NCBI GenBank assembly: GCA_035079385.1
Contig: JAVHKY010000013.1
Span: 310,001 to 374,000 of the forward strand
Direction: 5' to 3'
DNA length: 64,000 nt
DNA from: Aspidiotus rigidus
Taxonomy: Eukaryota > Arthropoda > Insecta > Hemiptera > Diaspididae
A model generated the notes under the pieces. The model was given only the letters and a program-made list of their open reading frames with translations, had not been told where the DNA came from and did no database searches. A program made the translations under genes and the position numbers. Positions 11,887 through 22,800 of the stretch are shown here, piece after piece (the stretch's first letter is position 1; each line of letters opens with the position of its first letter).

Positions 11887-12088
11887 AGACCGTTCTTAGT
11901 TCGTCACGTATGCATTTAACACATGTTTTATTTTATTATGGGAGCTACATTTTAGTTCCTCGAAATTTCTAAGCACACTTTGCTTTCGACTAAGAATGTT
12001 GCTAAAAAATTTACCTGAAAATTTCAGCTCAAAAGAATCAATTTTCATTCACCTATTCAAGTTCAAAGTTGTACAGAGTATCAGTATC

Positions 12089-12234
12089 TATACTCTGTTC
12101 AAGTTGAGAAAGGATAGAAAGTAGTACCCCAGGAACGGAATGGTAGGTTGAAATTACCTGGAGCGTTCCGTTCTCAAACTCAAGGTACTACTTTCTATCC
12201 TTTTTCTATCCTTTCTTAACGTGAACGGAGTATA
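12089..12234. mobile_element. palindromic MITE, TA-flanked, copy 2
   Basis: Same family as the unit at 11097. It opens TATACTCTGTTCAAGTTGAG, has AAGGATAGAAAGTAGTACC in one arm and its inverse in the other, and ends GTGAACGGAGTATA. The right arm holds an extra internal duplication of CTATCC. It lies about 850 bp from copy 1, with the TTAA element in between. Confidence 0.85.
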
Positions 12235-12539
12235 ATGGGAATTTCATTGTTTTGTCAACTCTTGGTCAACTCTGATTAGCGACCAAGGTTCTCTATTATG
12301 TATCTATGGCCAGTGCGGTATGGTTGGTACTGTGGTGCACATGCACACCTTGCAAGCCAAAATCCCGAAATTGTTATTGAGTCACGCGACCTTGACCTTG
12401 TTAGGAGGTTCTTTCTCTCTGGTAATTATACAAGGAAAAAATTATAGTTTATTTTGATTCCTTCAGTAACGTCAATATCTCCAGCCTACAATCACCCAGA
12501 CATATATACACCTTGATGCCTAGATAATGGTCAAATTTG

Positions 12540-14060
12540 AAAGGATATCAATTTGAAGCTCCAACAGCTGTAAGTGTTATATTATACTCACCTATTCAAG
12601 TTTTGTACAATTTGCGTCCGCTAGGTATTCAAAGTTTGCAGATCAAATTCCTTTTTCTAAAAATGTAATATTTTCATTTACTTGTTTGTAATCTAGACTG
12701 TACCAATGTTACCGTAATTTGCCATTATTATTGTAATTTGTATCATTCTACTTATACCTACTGGGTGAATGTATGTTGCCGAGTTTGCTTGCTATGTAGC
12801 CGATCACTACAAGGAACCTAAGGTAAAAGTTGACATAATAATACTTGAATTAATCGATATATTTTCTTGATGGTTTTTTCTTTAGTCTATTATTATATCT
12901 CTTCGTACGCCCTGATCCCACAGGTGGTAGGTATTCTTGATTTACAGCGGGTATTTTATTTATTATTATTATTATTATTTTTACTTTATAGCCCTTAACA
13001 AAGTTGAATTATCTATATAGGCCCTACAGATGTGAGTATCAGTTTTACAATCTGCATTACCTTCAATTAATTCCTTCCAATTAAATTTCCCTCACTGAAG
13101 ATTATTTTCTTGTTTTTATGTTTTGCTTACTAGTTTGCTATCTAGATTGTTGCACTATGTTACTAAGCTGTCAATTACCACTAAGTTTTAATATTTTACA
13201 TGTAGATAATTTACAGCTTTGCAATCGGTATCAGATTTCAGAACTAATAAACTAGTCGCTGACAAAGTTTCCAGTTCCATCATATTACCATACTGTGTAT
13301 GAATTTTGAAGGCACGAGATCGAGTTGTAAGTGTTGGAGATTCAAAATTTTGGTCTACAGGTTTGTAACTATACTGTAGGCCTAGATTGTGCTACAAAAC
13401 TCGCTGATTGATAAATAGCTAAAAGTCTCAATGTCATTTCTACGAATTTGCCATCTAGATCATACAAGTAGCCGTTGATCATTCAGTTTGGACAAAGTTC
13501 AATTACCGCAGTATATCAAGTCTACAATCTACCTACCTCCGATTAATTCCCAAAGTTCCTGATCAACAAAACGACTAATAGAATTTCAACTTTTTTGTCG
13601 ATAGGTTTGTAGTATAATTAGATATTAAATTTGATTCTATCCCAGTAAACATTGTTCCCAACAAAGCCCGGAGGTCTCAGTGGTTTTTCAGGTTTGTTCC
13701 TGTTGAAGCTATTTGAGCCTGGGAATCCAAAGGGCTTCAACCGGAAAAAACACGGGAACAAGAGGATTAAAAAGGTTTCAAATGGAGGATCAGAGGGGTA
13801 ATTTTCCAATTTTTTCCAGGGGAGCAAATTGTTTACCGGGATTAGTCTCAAAACCTATTTAGAGGTAGATAATCACTCCTGAAGTTTCTCATGTTTTTGT
13901 TTGCAGCTTTTCACTGTATCATAGGTATTACAAATCCGCTGATAAAATCTAACCTTTGACCTATTTTCATTATACCATCAGGATCTAAAATCAATTCTGA
14001 AAGCTCGTGATGATCAAATGGCTGAAATTGAAGCTTTAACGTTGTTGGCTAGAAGTTTGT
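12540..14060 (+). repeat. diverged tandem units with splice-site-like junctions
   Basis: Similar short blocks recur. TTTGAAG...TGTAAGTG-like segments lie near 12550, 13030 and 13320. ACAATCTGCATTACC / ACAATCTACCTACC blocks with following ATTAATTCC lie near 13046 and 13528. GTTTGTAATCTAGA-like blocks lie near 12690, 13130, 13370, 13605 and 14050. Several carry GTAAGT-like donors. The pattern suggests a decayed tandem duplication, possibly of small exons, upstream of the ORF at 14163. No continuous protein can be read. Confidence 0.35.
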
Positions 14061-14162
14061 AATCTGAATTCCATTATAAAGCATCTGATCAAAGGACTAA
14101 GGCAATTAATAACTTTTACGAGGTCGCCGTCTGGATTTCACGACAATTCTACCTCCCATCAA

Positions 14163-15572
14163 ATGGCCAACCCTCGTGGATCTTCAGGTTTGGAATCTGA
14201 ATTCTCTTCCAAATCCTCCCATAAAATAGCGAGCGCCGAAGCTTCGATGTTTGTGGCTTCAAGTTTGCAGCTCTTCAAACCAAAGTATGCTGAGTATGGT
14301 AGCCCACGAATTCGCAATGGCGTAATAAAACCAAATGCTCGTGGTATTGAAGATGAACTTATTCTTATTGTGAATACTGGTAGACGTAAAATCAATGTTT
14401 TAAACGTTACTGCTGAAGATTATGAGTACTTGGATAGTGTAACATCGGAAGTAAATAGCGACAGTCTTAAGAACCAAGAGAAAACGGGGGTAAGCTCGCA
14501 ATGCATAAAGTATACAAGCATTTTTGACTTGAATTTGGACCTTTGTCACGCAATGAAGAGTATGACCTTTGGAAAAATGTTCGTTCAACCGTATAAATTG
14601 ATTTTATATAAGGAAGGAAGCTTTCTTGCCGCACATCACCGCAATAATCACCCCCAACTGATCGGAAGATTAATCTTGATATTACCTACCACGTACACCG
14701 GGGGCGAAATCTACGTTGGCCAATTAAACGTCGAGGAAATAATGCCGAAGAATGAACTAAGATTCATTTATTTTGATGTGGAATTGGAGCATTCCGTCAA
14801 GGAAGTCAAAAGTGGTTGCCGTATTGCTCTGGTTTATAACGTTTTTTCATCTGCAACAAATTTGATCAAGTCAGAAATTCATTTTTACAATATTCCAGAA
14901 CGAATATATCAATCGTGGTTACGCAAAGCGATTGAGTATTGCGTTGACAGAGAAAATATCCTAATTGGCCACTATAAATATCGTAATGATGTGTTCTATA
15001 GACTGCTAGAAGATATGAAGAAAGCGGGATTAAAAGTTATTCAAGTATTCGTGGAGAAGAATGATCATTCATATTGCTTCAAAAAGAAAGATTTTGAGCC
15101 GGAAATTGCATTTTGGTCCCAAGTAAAAAATGTAATTCATTGCTTCAGACCAAACCATAATTCGAAAATTACAGAAGTCTACAAAGCGGAGGAACTTGAG
15201 GATGTTGATGATGATGATTCCGATATATATGATGTTGAGGAGTATACTGTCGCCCACGTGCTCTTTCCTGCATTGCTAAAGAGTTTCCAAGAGCATTCTA
15301 TACAAGCGCTTCAGCCTAGCACCAATTACGAAGTAAAGGATTATAAGATTGAAATGAACACCGCATTCCTAATTAATCCAGTCGATGAAAAAACCCGAAA
15401 AAAAAGACGCAAAAAAGAAAATGGTACAAGTAACTGGTATTCATTTACAAATCGTTTTTCTTCAAGTATTCGAGAGTTCATTCATGGCTATCAATACATA
15501 AGATACGTTCGTCAGTTAAGGGACTTGCTAGGTTTTTCGACTCCACGCAAAAGAAGCCTTGGTGATAGATAA
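14163..15572 (+). CDS. 2-oxoglutarate/Fe(II) oxygenase-like protein, intronless
   Basis: A single 469-codon frame. Residues about 143-228 resemble the 2OG-Fe(II) dioxygenase (prolyl-4-hydroxylase-like) fold: LILYKEGSFLAAHHRNN, then GRLILILPTTYTGGEIYVG, a strand with FIYFDVELEHSV, and SGCRIALVYNV. The distal iron-binding histidine (His210) and the 2OG-binding arginine (Arg220) are present. The proximal HxD motif reads H159-R160-N161, so the usual aspartate is asparagine, and activity is uncertain. An acidic run (EELEDVDDDDSDIYDVEE) and a Lys/Arg cluster follow the domain. Comparable large single-domain proteins are familiar to me from fungi and protists. Lack of introns in an intron-rich region suggests transfer, a retrocopy or an element-borne gene. 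The start is the first ATG; no upstream exon is proven. Confidence 0.75.
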   Translation: MANPRGSSGLESEFSSKSSHKIASAEASMFVASSLQLFKPKYAEYGSPRIRNGVIKPNARGIEDELILIVNTGRRKINVLNVTAEDYEYLDSVTSEVNSDSLKNQEKTGVSSQCIKYTSIFDLNLDLCHAMKSMTFGKMFVQPYKLILYKEGSFLAAHHRNNHPQLIGRLILILPTTYTGGEIYVGQLNVEEIMPKNELRFIYFDVELEHSVKEVKSGCRIALVYNVFSSATNLIKSEIHFYNIPERIYQSWLRKAIEYCVDRENILIGHYKYRNDVFYRLLEDMKKAGLKVIQVFVEKNDHSYCFKKKDFEPEIAFWSQVKNVIHCFRPNHNSKITEVYKAEELEDVDDDDSDIYDVEEYTVAHVLFPALLKSFQEHSIQALQPSTNYEVKDYKIEMNTAFLINPVDEKTRKKRRKKENGTSNWYSFTNRFSSSIREFIHGYQYIRYVRQLRDLLGFSTPRKRSLGDR

Positions 15573-15791
15573 GAGTATAATTCGCTCCTAAGAAATAGAA
15601 AACTTCCAGTAGTTATCAACAATCTAACGGTTCCTGCTCAATCCGAAGAATATGCTGCTAATGAATTCGATAAGTGTGAAATAGATAATAGCTATAGGAA
15701 CTTTGTTAGTTTGCTTCCTTCCTTTCCACGTAAAAAAAGTCTGAATGGAACATTAAAGATTTTGAGAAACGTTTTCACTCTGAAAATTTAA
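15573..15791 (+). pseudogene. in-frame continuation of the oxygenase-like ORF after its stop
   Basis: Directly after the TAA at 15570-15572 the same frame stays open for 72 codons (EYNSLLRNRKLPVVINN ... LPSFPRKKSLNGTLKILRN) to a second TAA at 15789. Composition (K/R/N/S/L-rich) matches the end of the preceding protein. The first stop may be a recent nonsense change, or the extension may be chance. Confidence 0.4.
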
Positions 15792-18700
15792 TTCATTAAA
15801 ATCTAGTTCACCAACGAGTGATAATTGTGAACATACGCGTAGGCCTACATCGTAAGTACCGGTAGGTACGCTACAGCGAAATTTTAGCTGTAGACAAGGG
15901 AGGCCAAGCGAAAACGTAGGTCCACATTTTTAGTTTACTTAACTTACACATGTATCGTGAGAACGTTTTTGTGAAAGAAATTGTGACTTAGGTTACGCTT
16001 TTCAGTGACAACGAAAAACTGTAATGTAAAAGTTAGCGTATTAAGACAATAGTTTCGGTTTTTGCATTCCGTGGTTCAGTCTTAAAACTCGTGCATAGGT
16101 AGTATACAACAGCTTGTTCCAAACCGCAAACGTATATAATGTAAAGACTCACCAACAAAACTTGTACTGTCGAATGTCATTCATACATTTTGAAGAGCTC
16201 ACGAAGAGCATCGTGGGGGATTTATATGAGGCGTAACCTACTCACAAACTAGTGTACGATCGGCCAGGTCAAGGGAGTCTTACGCTCAATATTCAGGCCG
16301 TGCATCGAAGTATTTCCCCGTGTACTTCGTCGAATTATTGTTCAAAAGCAATAATAAAACCTGTATCATTGATACTTGAGTAAAAATTATATTGGTGACT
16401 TTTTAAATGCTGGGTGACTTTGAAAAAGAAAACTGATTCCTAATTCGAGGGATTGCTCAAAAATAAAGCTTTCTATTTCGGATGGTTGGAGGAAGAAAAA
16501 CCGTCAGCTTAGTGAGAGGGGACTTGGAATTACAAGCTAGCTAAGTATATTTGCAAATGATTTCAAAAAACTTATAGAAAAATTCTTGAAAAGTAAAATC
16601 ATTCATTGAAGCTGAAACAAACATTTTGGAGATAACCAAAGAAGTGCAACCTAAAAAGAGTTTCCTAGTTAAGGAAGAATAGCTCAGGCAATCCTACGGC
16701 GATTCTGTTGGGAGTGAAAAAAAAGTTTAGAAGATGGATTGAGGAATAATATTTTTCAATGATGAACTCACGATAGATACGTAGCTAAATCGTGAGAGCG
16801 ACTTAAAAATATTTATTATAATTGATAGAGATGTTATTCAGGATAATGATACCGACACCTATCAAATTTACTCCTCTCTCTCCACTTTCAAGACCTAATC
16901 AAATTCGAGAACAAAGAAAAATAAAAGAGACTGAGAAAAAACTTATTACCTGTTTTACAACATAAAGAGGGTTACAGATATGCAGAATATGAATTCTTGA
17001 TTTTGGCCAATAACAAACCACTGATCAACAATAAGCTTCGACTCTGTAACTCTCATTGACTTTTTATTTGTAAAAGTGGTTTCAACTGTCAAAAATAATA
17101 AATTATCAAATTATCAGGAGATAAGCTAACAAAATTTTCTTCATTTCGTACAAAGTAAAAAATTCATCTCAGAAATAATAATGTCATTAACCCAAGAATT
17201 TTTTTGTTGGAAAAAACGTACTTCATTATAGAGTGGTAATTGTCGTAGTCTTCCTCACTTTTATGCAGATTTGCAGTATCTCGCTCCTTTGTATTCCATG
17301 ATCGAATATAAATTATTTCTAAAGAAAATTAAGCAAAATATTTCGTTTAGAATACTTCTAATTAAAAGGTAAGCAGTATAAAGAATACATCCTCCTTGGT
17401 CTTTTATCCATAAAATTATACATGTTACCCTTACTACTATGATATAAATTTAATTTACGTCAGTCAATGACTTTGTTAAAAACAGGCAAATAATATTCAT
17501 GTCACAATCTCGTCAAGACCTGAAAGTTGATAATAAATTGATTTGGTGACTACGGACATGCTCGTTTTGACCCGGTAAGAATTACACAAACGATTGAATA
17601 TCCTGCACGTACATTGCATTGTCCAATTGTGTTTGTGTATCCTATCCGGAATTTTTGATCTTATTCTGACGATGTCTCTGAAAATTGATAACGATCGTTC
17701 ATACCACCTCAGACCATCTTAGAAAATTCATAATCATTAAATCTATTAGTTTCAAAGCAAAAACGTATTCGCTTCATTTTTTTTCAGTTTTTACAGCGGA
17801 AAGGATAATCCTGGTCGACAGAACGATTTTTGTGAAGGACAAGTGATCTACCAACGACTCGAAGAGATAGTATTTTAAGAAAAGAATCATAGATTAGAGA
17901 AAAAGTTGATGTATGAAATATCAATGTTGTTTCTTTTCATTTTGATGAAAAAAATCAGTATTTCTTACTTCATCGCAATATTTTTAATGAAAGTATATAG
18001 ATTATGAACAAGTCTAATCTCAATGATTTTTTTTCGCAAATATTTATCCAAAAAAGTTGAATTGAGAACAGATGACATCCTAGTTCGCAGAACATAAAAA
18101 TTCACGTACGAAGTTTTTCATTCACTGTTCAGTTTTTTGTGATTCCTCTGAAGGCAAAACAGGAAGTTTCCAACATCAAAAAATATTTAATGGTAAAAAA
18201 AAGAAAAAACACATCCAATATTTTGATTAGAGAAAAAAAGAAAAATTGAAAATAATCTACGTACGTATTAGAGGTTTGGGCACGCGAATACACCAAATAT
18301 GAAATAAAGTAAATGAATACGTAAAGGTAAAATACGAACACCATAAAACATAAGTTATTAAAGGAATTTAAAAAATTTCATAGTTATTCTAGTTATGATA
18401 TTGAGGGCTTACAAGGCCTAATAATATGGTACTTATTATGAATATCAGGTTCTTAATCAATAATATTACAAGTTGACAATGTCGTGGAAGGAATAATGTA
18501 AAGGAAACATTATATGAAAGTTTTACAGATAATATAGCTACCGGTAATTTCTCTCTCTGTCAAAGAGTTATGAATGGAGATATCAAAGATATATTGATCA
18601 TGCATAGAATTTTTTGGTAGCTCACTTTAAATCCTGTCATTTATTTTCATTTTAAAACACAGCCAATTTGAGCTTACTGATTCCTTTTTTCTTGCATTTA

Positions 18701-19544
18701 ATTTGTAGAACAATTTGTCTCGATTGTTAGTAGAAAATTACACCTTTGAGGTTTTGTGGCACTGATGAAAAATAAAATGAATGAATAAAACAATAATAAT
18801 TACAAAATGAAAGAACGTATAGCTATTGTACGGTATGCTGATAACTCCTAGGGAAAGAATCTTGAATACTCTTAGTTCATTTTTTCGAAACCGGACTCTA
18901 GATTACTCAAGATTTTCCTAATTAAAAAATTTAGAAAATAAAACTTTTTTTCGTTCATGGAACGAACAAATATAGGAACATGTCACTATAATTAAATAGA
19001 AATCGTAAAAAAAAGACTAAAAAAAAACGAACAAAAAACACGAACAAAATCAACTAATGCTAGTAGACCGAGATAGGCCGTGTATGCAACATTGTACTGC
19101 ATGCTGACCCTCTGCCTGAAAACAAAAAAATATGAAAAATATTAAATAAAAGATAATCAAATAAAAATAAATAATAGGTTGTTACTATTTTTGAGAGGTA
19201 AGTGCTAAGGCAGGTGAACTACGAACAATCAAACACAACTCATGAACAGATCTAGAAATTCATTTTTCTTCAACTCATCAACGTTTTCATATATATTGGT
19301 CCATAATGATTTGATGAAAAAGACTTTTTGTAAAAAAAAGAATAATAATAAATATGAGAGGAAAAATAAAATATAGAGTTGAAAAGATTTTTGTGAGTAG
19401 GATAGAAACAAGAACTTGACCGAACCAACGTAGGATATTTTACGAAGAGAGAAAAAAAAAAAAAGAGACGTATAAGGATGTGAACTAACTAATCTGAAGA
19501 GCCGATTTCGGGATAAAGGGTTCATACAAAAATGAATAGAACTT
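15792..19544. other. AT-rich stretch without recognised gene
   Basis: Several short frames exist on both strands but none has recognisable motifs, splice support or family resemblance. The right part should contain the 3' UTR of the minus-strand Sidestep-family gene. Confidence 0.4.
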
Positions 19545-19805
19545 TTACGGAGTACAAGAATTTCTAGGTCTGTTCAAAACAAACTGATGAAGGTCCGTGA
19601 AGCTTGACACATTTTTGCGGGTACTCACAATGAAAGGAACTCGACTGCTAGAGAGTAATGGTGTTTCTTGGGTAACAAAAGGTGGACATGGTTGATCACA
19701 AGATGCGTACGTAATTTCGTACTCATTGAGCTTCCTCAAACTTGAGGTTTTCTTTTTGTACAGCTTATTACTATAACCTTTTCGATGCAATATGAAATCA
19801 CTATT
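19545..19805 (-). CDS. Sidestep-like exon: cytoplasmic tail, probable last exon
   Basis: It begins after TTTCAG with NSDFILHRKGYSNKLYKKK, then EITYASCDQPCPPFVTQETP, and is open to TAA at 19545. A GTGAGT donor at 19628-19623 would end it after 59 codons (19805-19629), so the final 28 residues are uncertain. Confidence 0.65.
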   Translation of the reverse strand, partial: NSDFILHRKGYSNKLYKKKTSSLRKLNEYEITYASCDQPCPPFVTQETPLLSSSRVPFIVSTRKNVSSFTDLHQFVLNRPRNSCTP

Positions 19806-22800
19806 CTGAAACAAGCGAAAAAAAGTACTTTATGGAATTGTCAACAACTAGGTTGGACCACTCACACGAAACGTTTCTCACCATATCAGTTCCATACGAA
19901 TTTTGTAGTATTAAAGATATATCAGTCTGTTTGGATGGATGCTGATGTTTCTCCTCAACAAATGTGGTGATTTCTAACGTACAACTTCCATCTGAAATAA
20001 AAACTCAAAGTAAGACTTACGTTCCTCGTTTCACGAATTGTGTGTACTCCTGGTGGGAGTCCAATTACGGTGATTTACATCGTAAGTGGATGGTAATGGA
20101 AGAAAAAACATGACGATCGAATTCTGACTTTTTGTGTTCGGTTCACGCAGTGCAAAATTGAGCTAGAGATCTGCACTTAAAAATACAATTCTCATTCATT
20201 GGAGTCGTCAGTCAAGGCATAAAGATAAGTATAGAAGGTAAATCTGTACCATCTTTTTCAATAATATATATGTACCCATTCGAACTGAAAGGTATATGAA
20301 GTAAATGACACAATTTTCACCATTTTTTACAACTTAATTCCATTTTTATTTTCCACACGCGTTAAAAAAAAAAAAAAAATTCAGGTTGCTGATAAAAGTA
20401 GTCGACACTATTACTGTAGAGTTTCCATAGCGCTTTTTTGTCGGTTAATCAAGTAAGGAATTTGTTCGCTCTTAGCCTCAGTCTCAGCCAACAAAGGGGA
20501 CGATTGATTACTTCCTTTTTCCATCAAGGTAAGTTACTTGGAAATGGTACAGTTTTGTGACGTAAAAGAAACGAATTAAAATACTTTTCTGTACAACACT
20601 CATCTTTTCTCGATTTGGGAAGAGACTGGAGTAAAGTTGAAAAGAGATGATGTCACCTCTCCTCGAAAAAAAAATAAGACAGCGAAGTCCAAAACTTACC
20701 ATCTTTATTAGGAATTATATCCGGATTCTTCTCCAGACTTTCCTTACTCTTGTAAACGTAATGCTTCTTTCTTCTTCGATTATCGTGCGATCTGATAATC
20801 ATTATCACAATGCAACAACTGAGCAAGACTAGCGCGCCAATCAAAATTACCAAGATTACATGTAGCGGTGACAAATTCAACATCGGCGATAATTTACTCG
20901 CTGTAGAAAAGTACCGTTTTTAATTGAAATAGAGCTGATATTATCGTCATCCTCAAAATAAGAAAATTTTCGTGCGGTTGAACCTATGCTTCGTGATTTG
21001 AAGCCTCAGATCCAAACCCTAGAATGAAGCAAGTAAAATAAAAAAAATAATTCTCACGAGTTGAAATTGAGTCGAAATCTTGATCGTCGTCTCCTAACGT
21101 CTCGTTGAATTCGACCGTCTGACTGCGACCTTTATTGTTAAAGGCGTATAAGAAAAAATCGTAGTCTACTTCAGCTTGTAGACCCGTGACTAGGAACTCA
21201 GGGCTATCGTTACTGATATTGTGCACCATCTTCTGAGTGCTGTGCCGGTATATTTCAGCCACGAATCGCTGTCGACTGCCACCATCGAATCCGGCGATGC
21301 ACTTGATCAGCAAAGAATTTCTAGTTTTATTTGTCACCGTGCAACCGCCCATCGCTTCCGGTTTGCCTAGAATTAAAACAAAAATATTTACCTACCACAC
21401 TTCGTCACCTATTTTAGAAACAAACATGGCTAGAAAAATAATAAAATGTCTACTACAATGAATAAAGGAACACATAATATGAAAAGAAATTAAGTAAAAC
21501 AGAGTGTTGAAAAAAACGCTAGCGGGAAAATTTAAATACACAATTAAAAAACAAAAAGTCGAAGGCGTCATACGTTATACAGCTGAGAGAAAGATCAAAG
21601 TAGATTCTATTTAGCAAAAAAGGAGCTAATGACCGTGTACGAGGATGTATGAAGACAGAAGATATGACGACTTGCTGATATAGAAATTTAAAGCAATCTC
21701 AGTCGATAGCTCAGAAAATTGTAAAACAATTCGACCTAAGGACAATACAAGTTATTTCTTCAACATTTTACGAGAGAGAACTTCCTTGAGTAAATATGGC
21801 AATTGAAACCGATAAATACATACCAGCCGGGTATATTTTGTAGATGCAAGGCTGCTTTTGTTCGCCCACACTATTCCGAGCTTTACAATGTAGAATACCG
21901 TAATCATTTTCGCTATTTGGCTGGAACGCAATATAACTTTCTGTTTCGTTGGCAGTGAAATCGGTTGGTGAGCTTGAGCTTTTAGTTTTTTCACTGGTAA
22001 ATTCCCATTCAAATGTAATTGAGGTAGGATTCGCTTCAACTTCGCATTTGACGCTCACTTTTTCTCCTCGATCAACGCCATACTCGGTGGGCGTCGAAGA
22101 TGAAGAATAACAAACCGGAGCGACTAAGAGAAAGAGAGGGGAAGAAGTTATACTCAAGAAATTAAGGCCACAAACTTTGTCCAAAATTATGTAATTGATG
22201 GGTTCTGAAGAGGAGCAAAACGTTAAGCTTCCTTCTTCTCGATCTGGTCATTTATTTATTTATTTTAGTTATTTAAAAGAAAGATTTGAATTGACGTCCA
22301 ACAGCGGGAACCCAATAATAGGACGACAAAACTGAAAAATAAAAAAGGAGACAGAGACATTAATTTATGCACGCAGGAATTTTTCGAATTTTTGAATCAA
22401 CCAATGAAAAGCTAAGAAACTTTCGAAAAATTCAATTTGACTCGAAGCCAATATTCTGGTTCTTATGGCTTTTTCCTCGACACATGAATTTCGGATGAAA
22501 AATTTATTCTTTTCTCCATATTTTGCAAATAAGTTACCCCATTTGCTTCATAAGTTTAAAAAAAATGATGAATTATATCGAAAAGAAGCTTCGATAAATG
22601 AAAATTCGTTCGAACGACTGCACTGTTCTTTTTTTCACAAGCATAACTGGTTAATTGAACGTGATCCTTACATTTCACATCTAAATAAATGGAATCGCTT
22701 TCTCCGTCTCCTTCGACGTTACTCGCCACGCAACTGTACATGCCGCTCTGCCATCGTGACACTTTCTGCAGCACCAAGTTATCCTGTGTCAGAACACCAG

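Noticed and set aside
14159..14395. 78-codon minus-strand frame opposite the oxygenase-like ORF
   Set aside because: Antisense shadow; no motif, and the plus frame has clear fold signatures.
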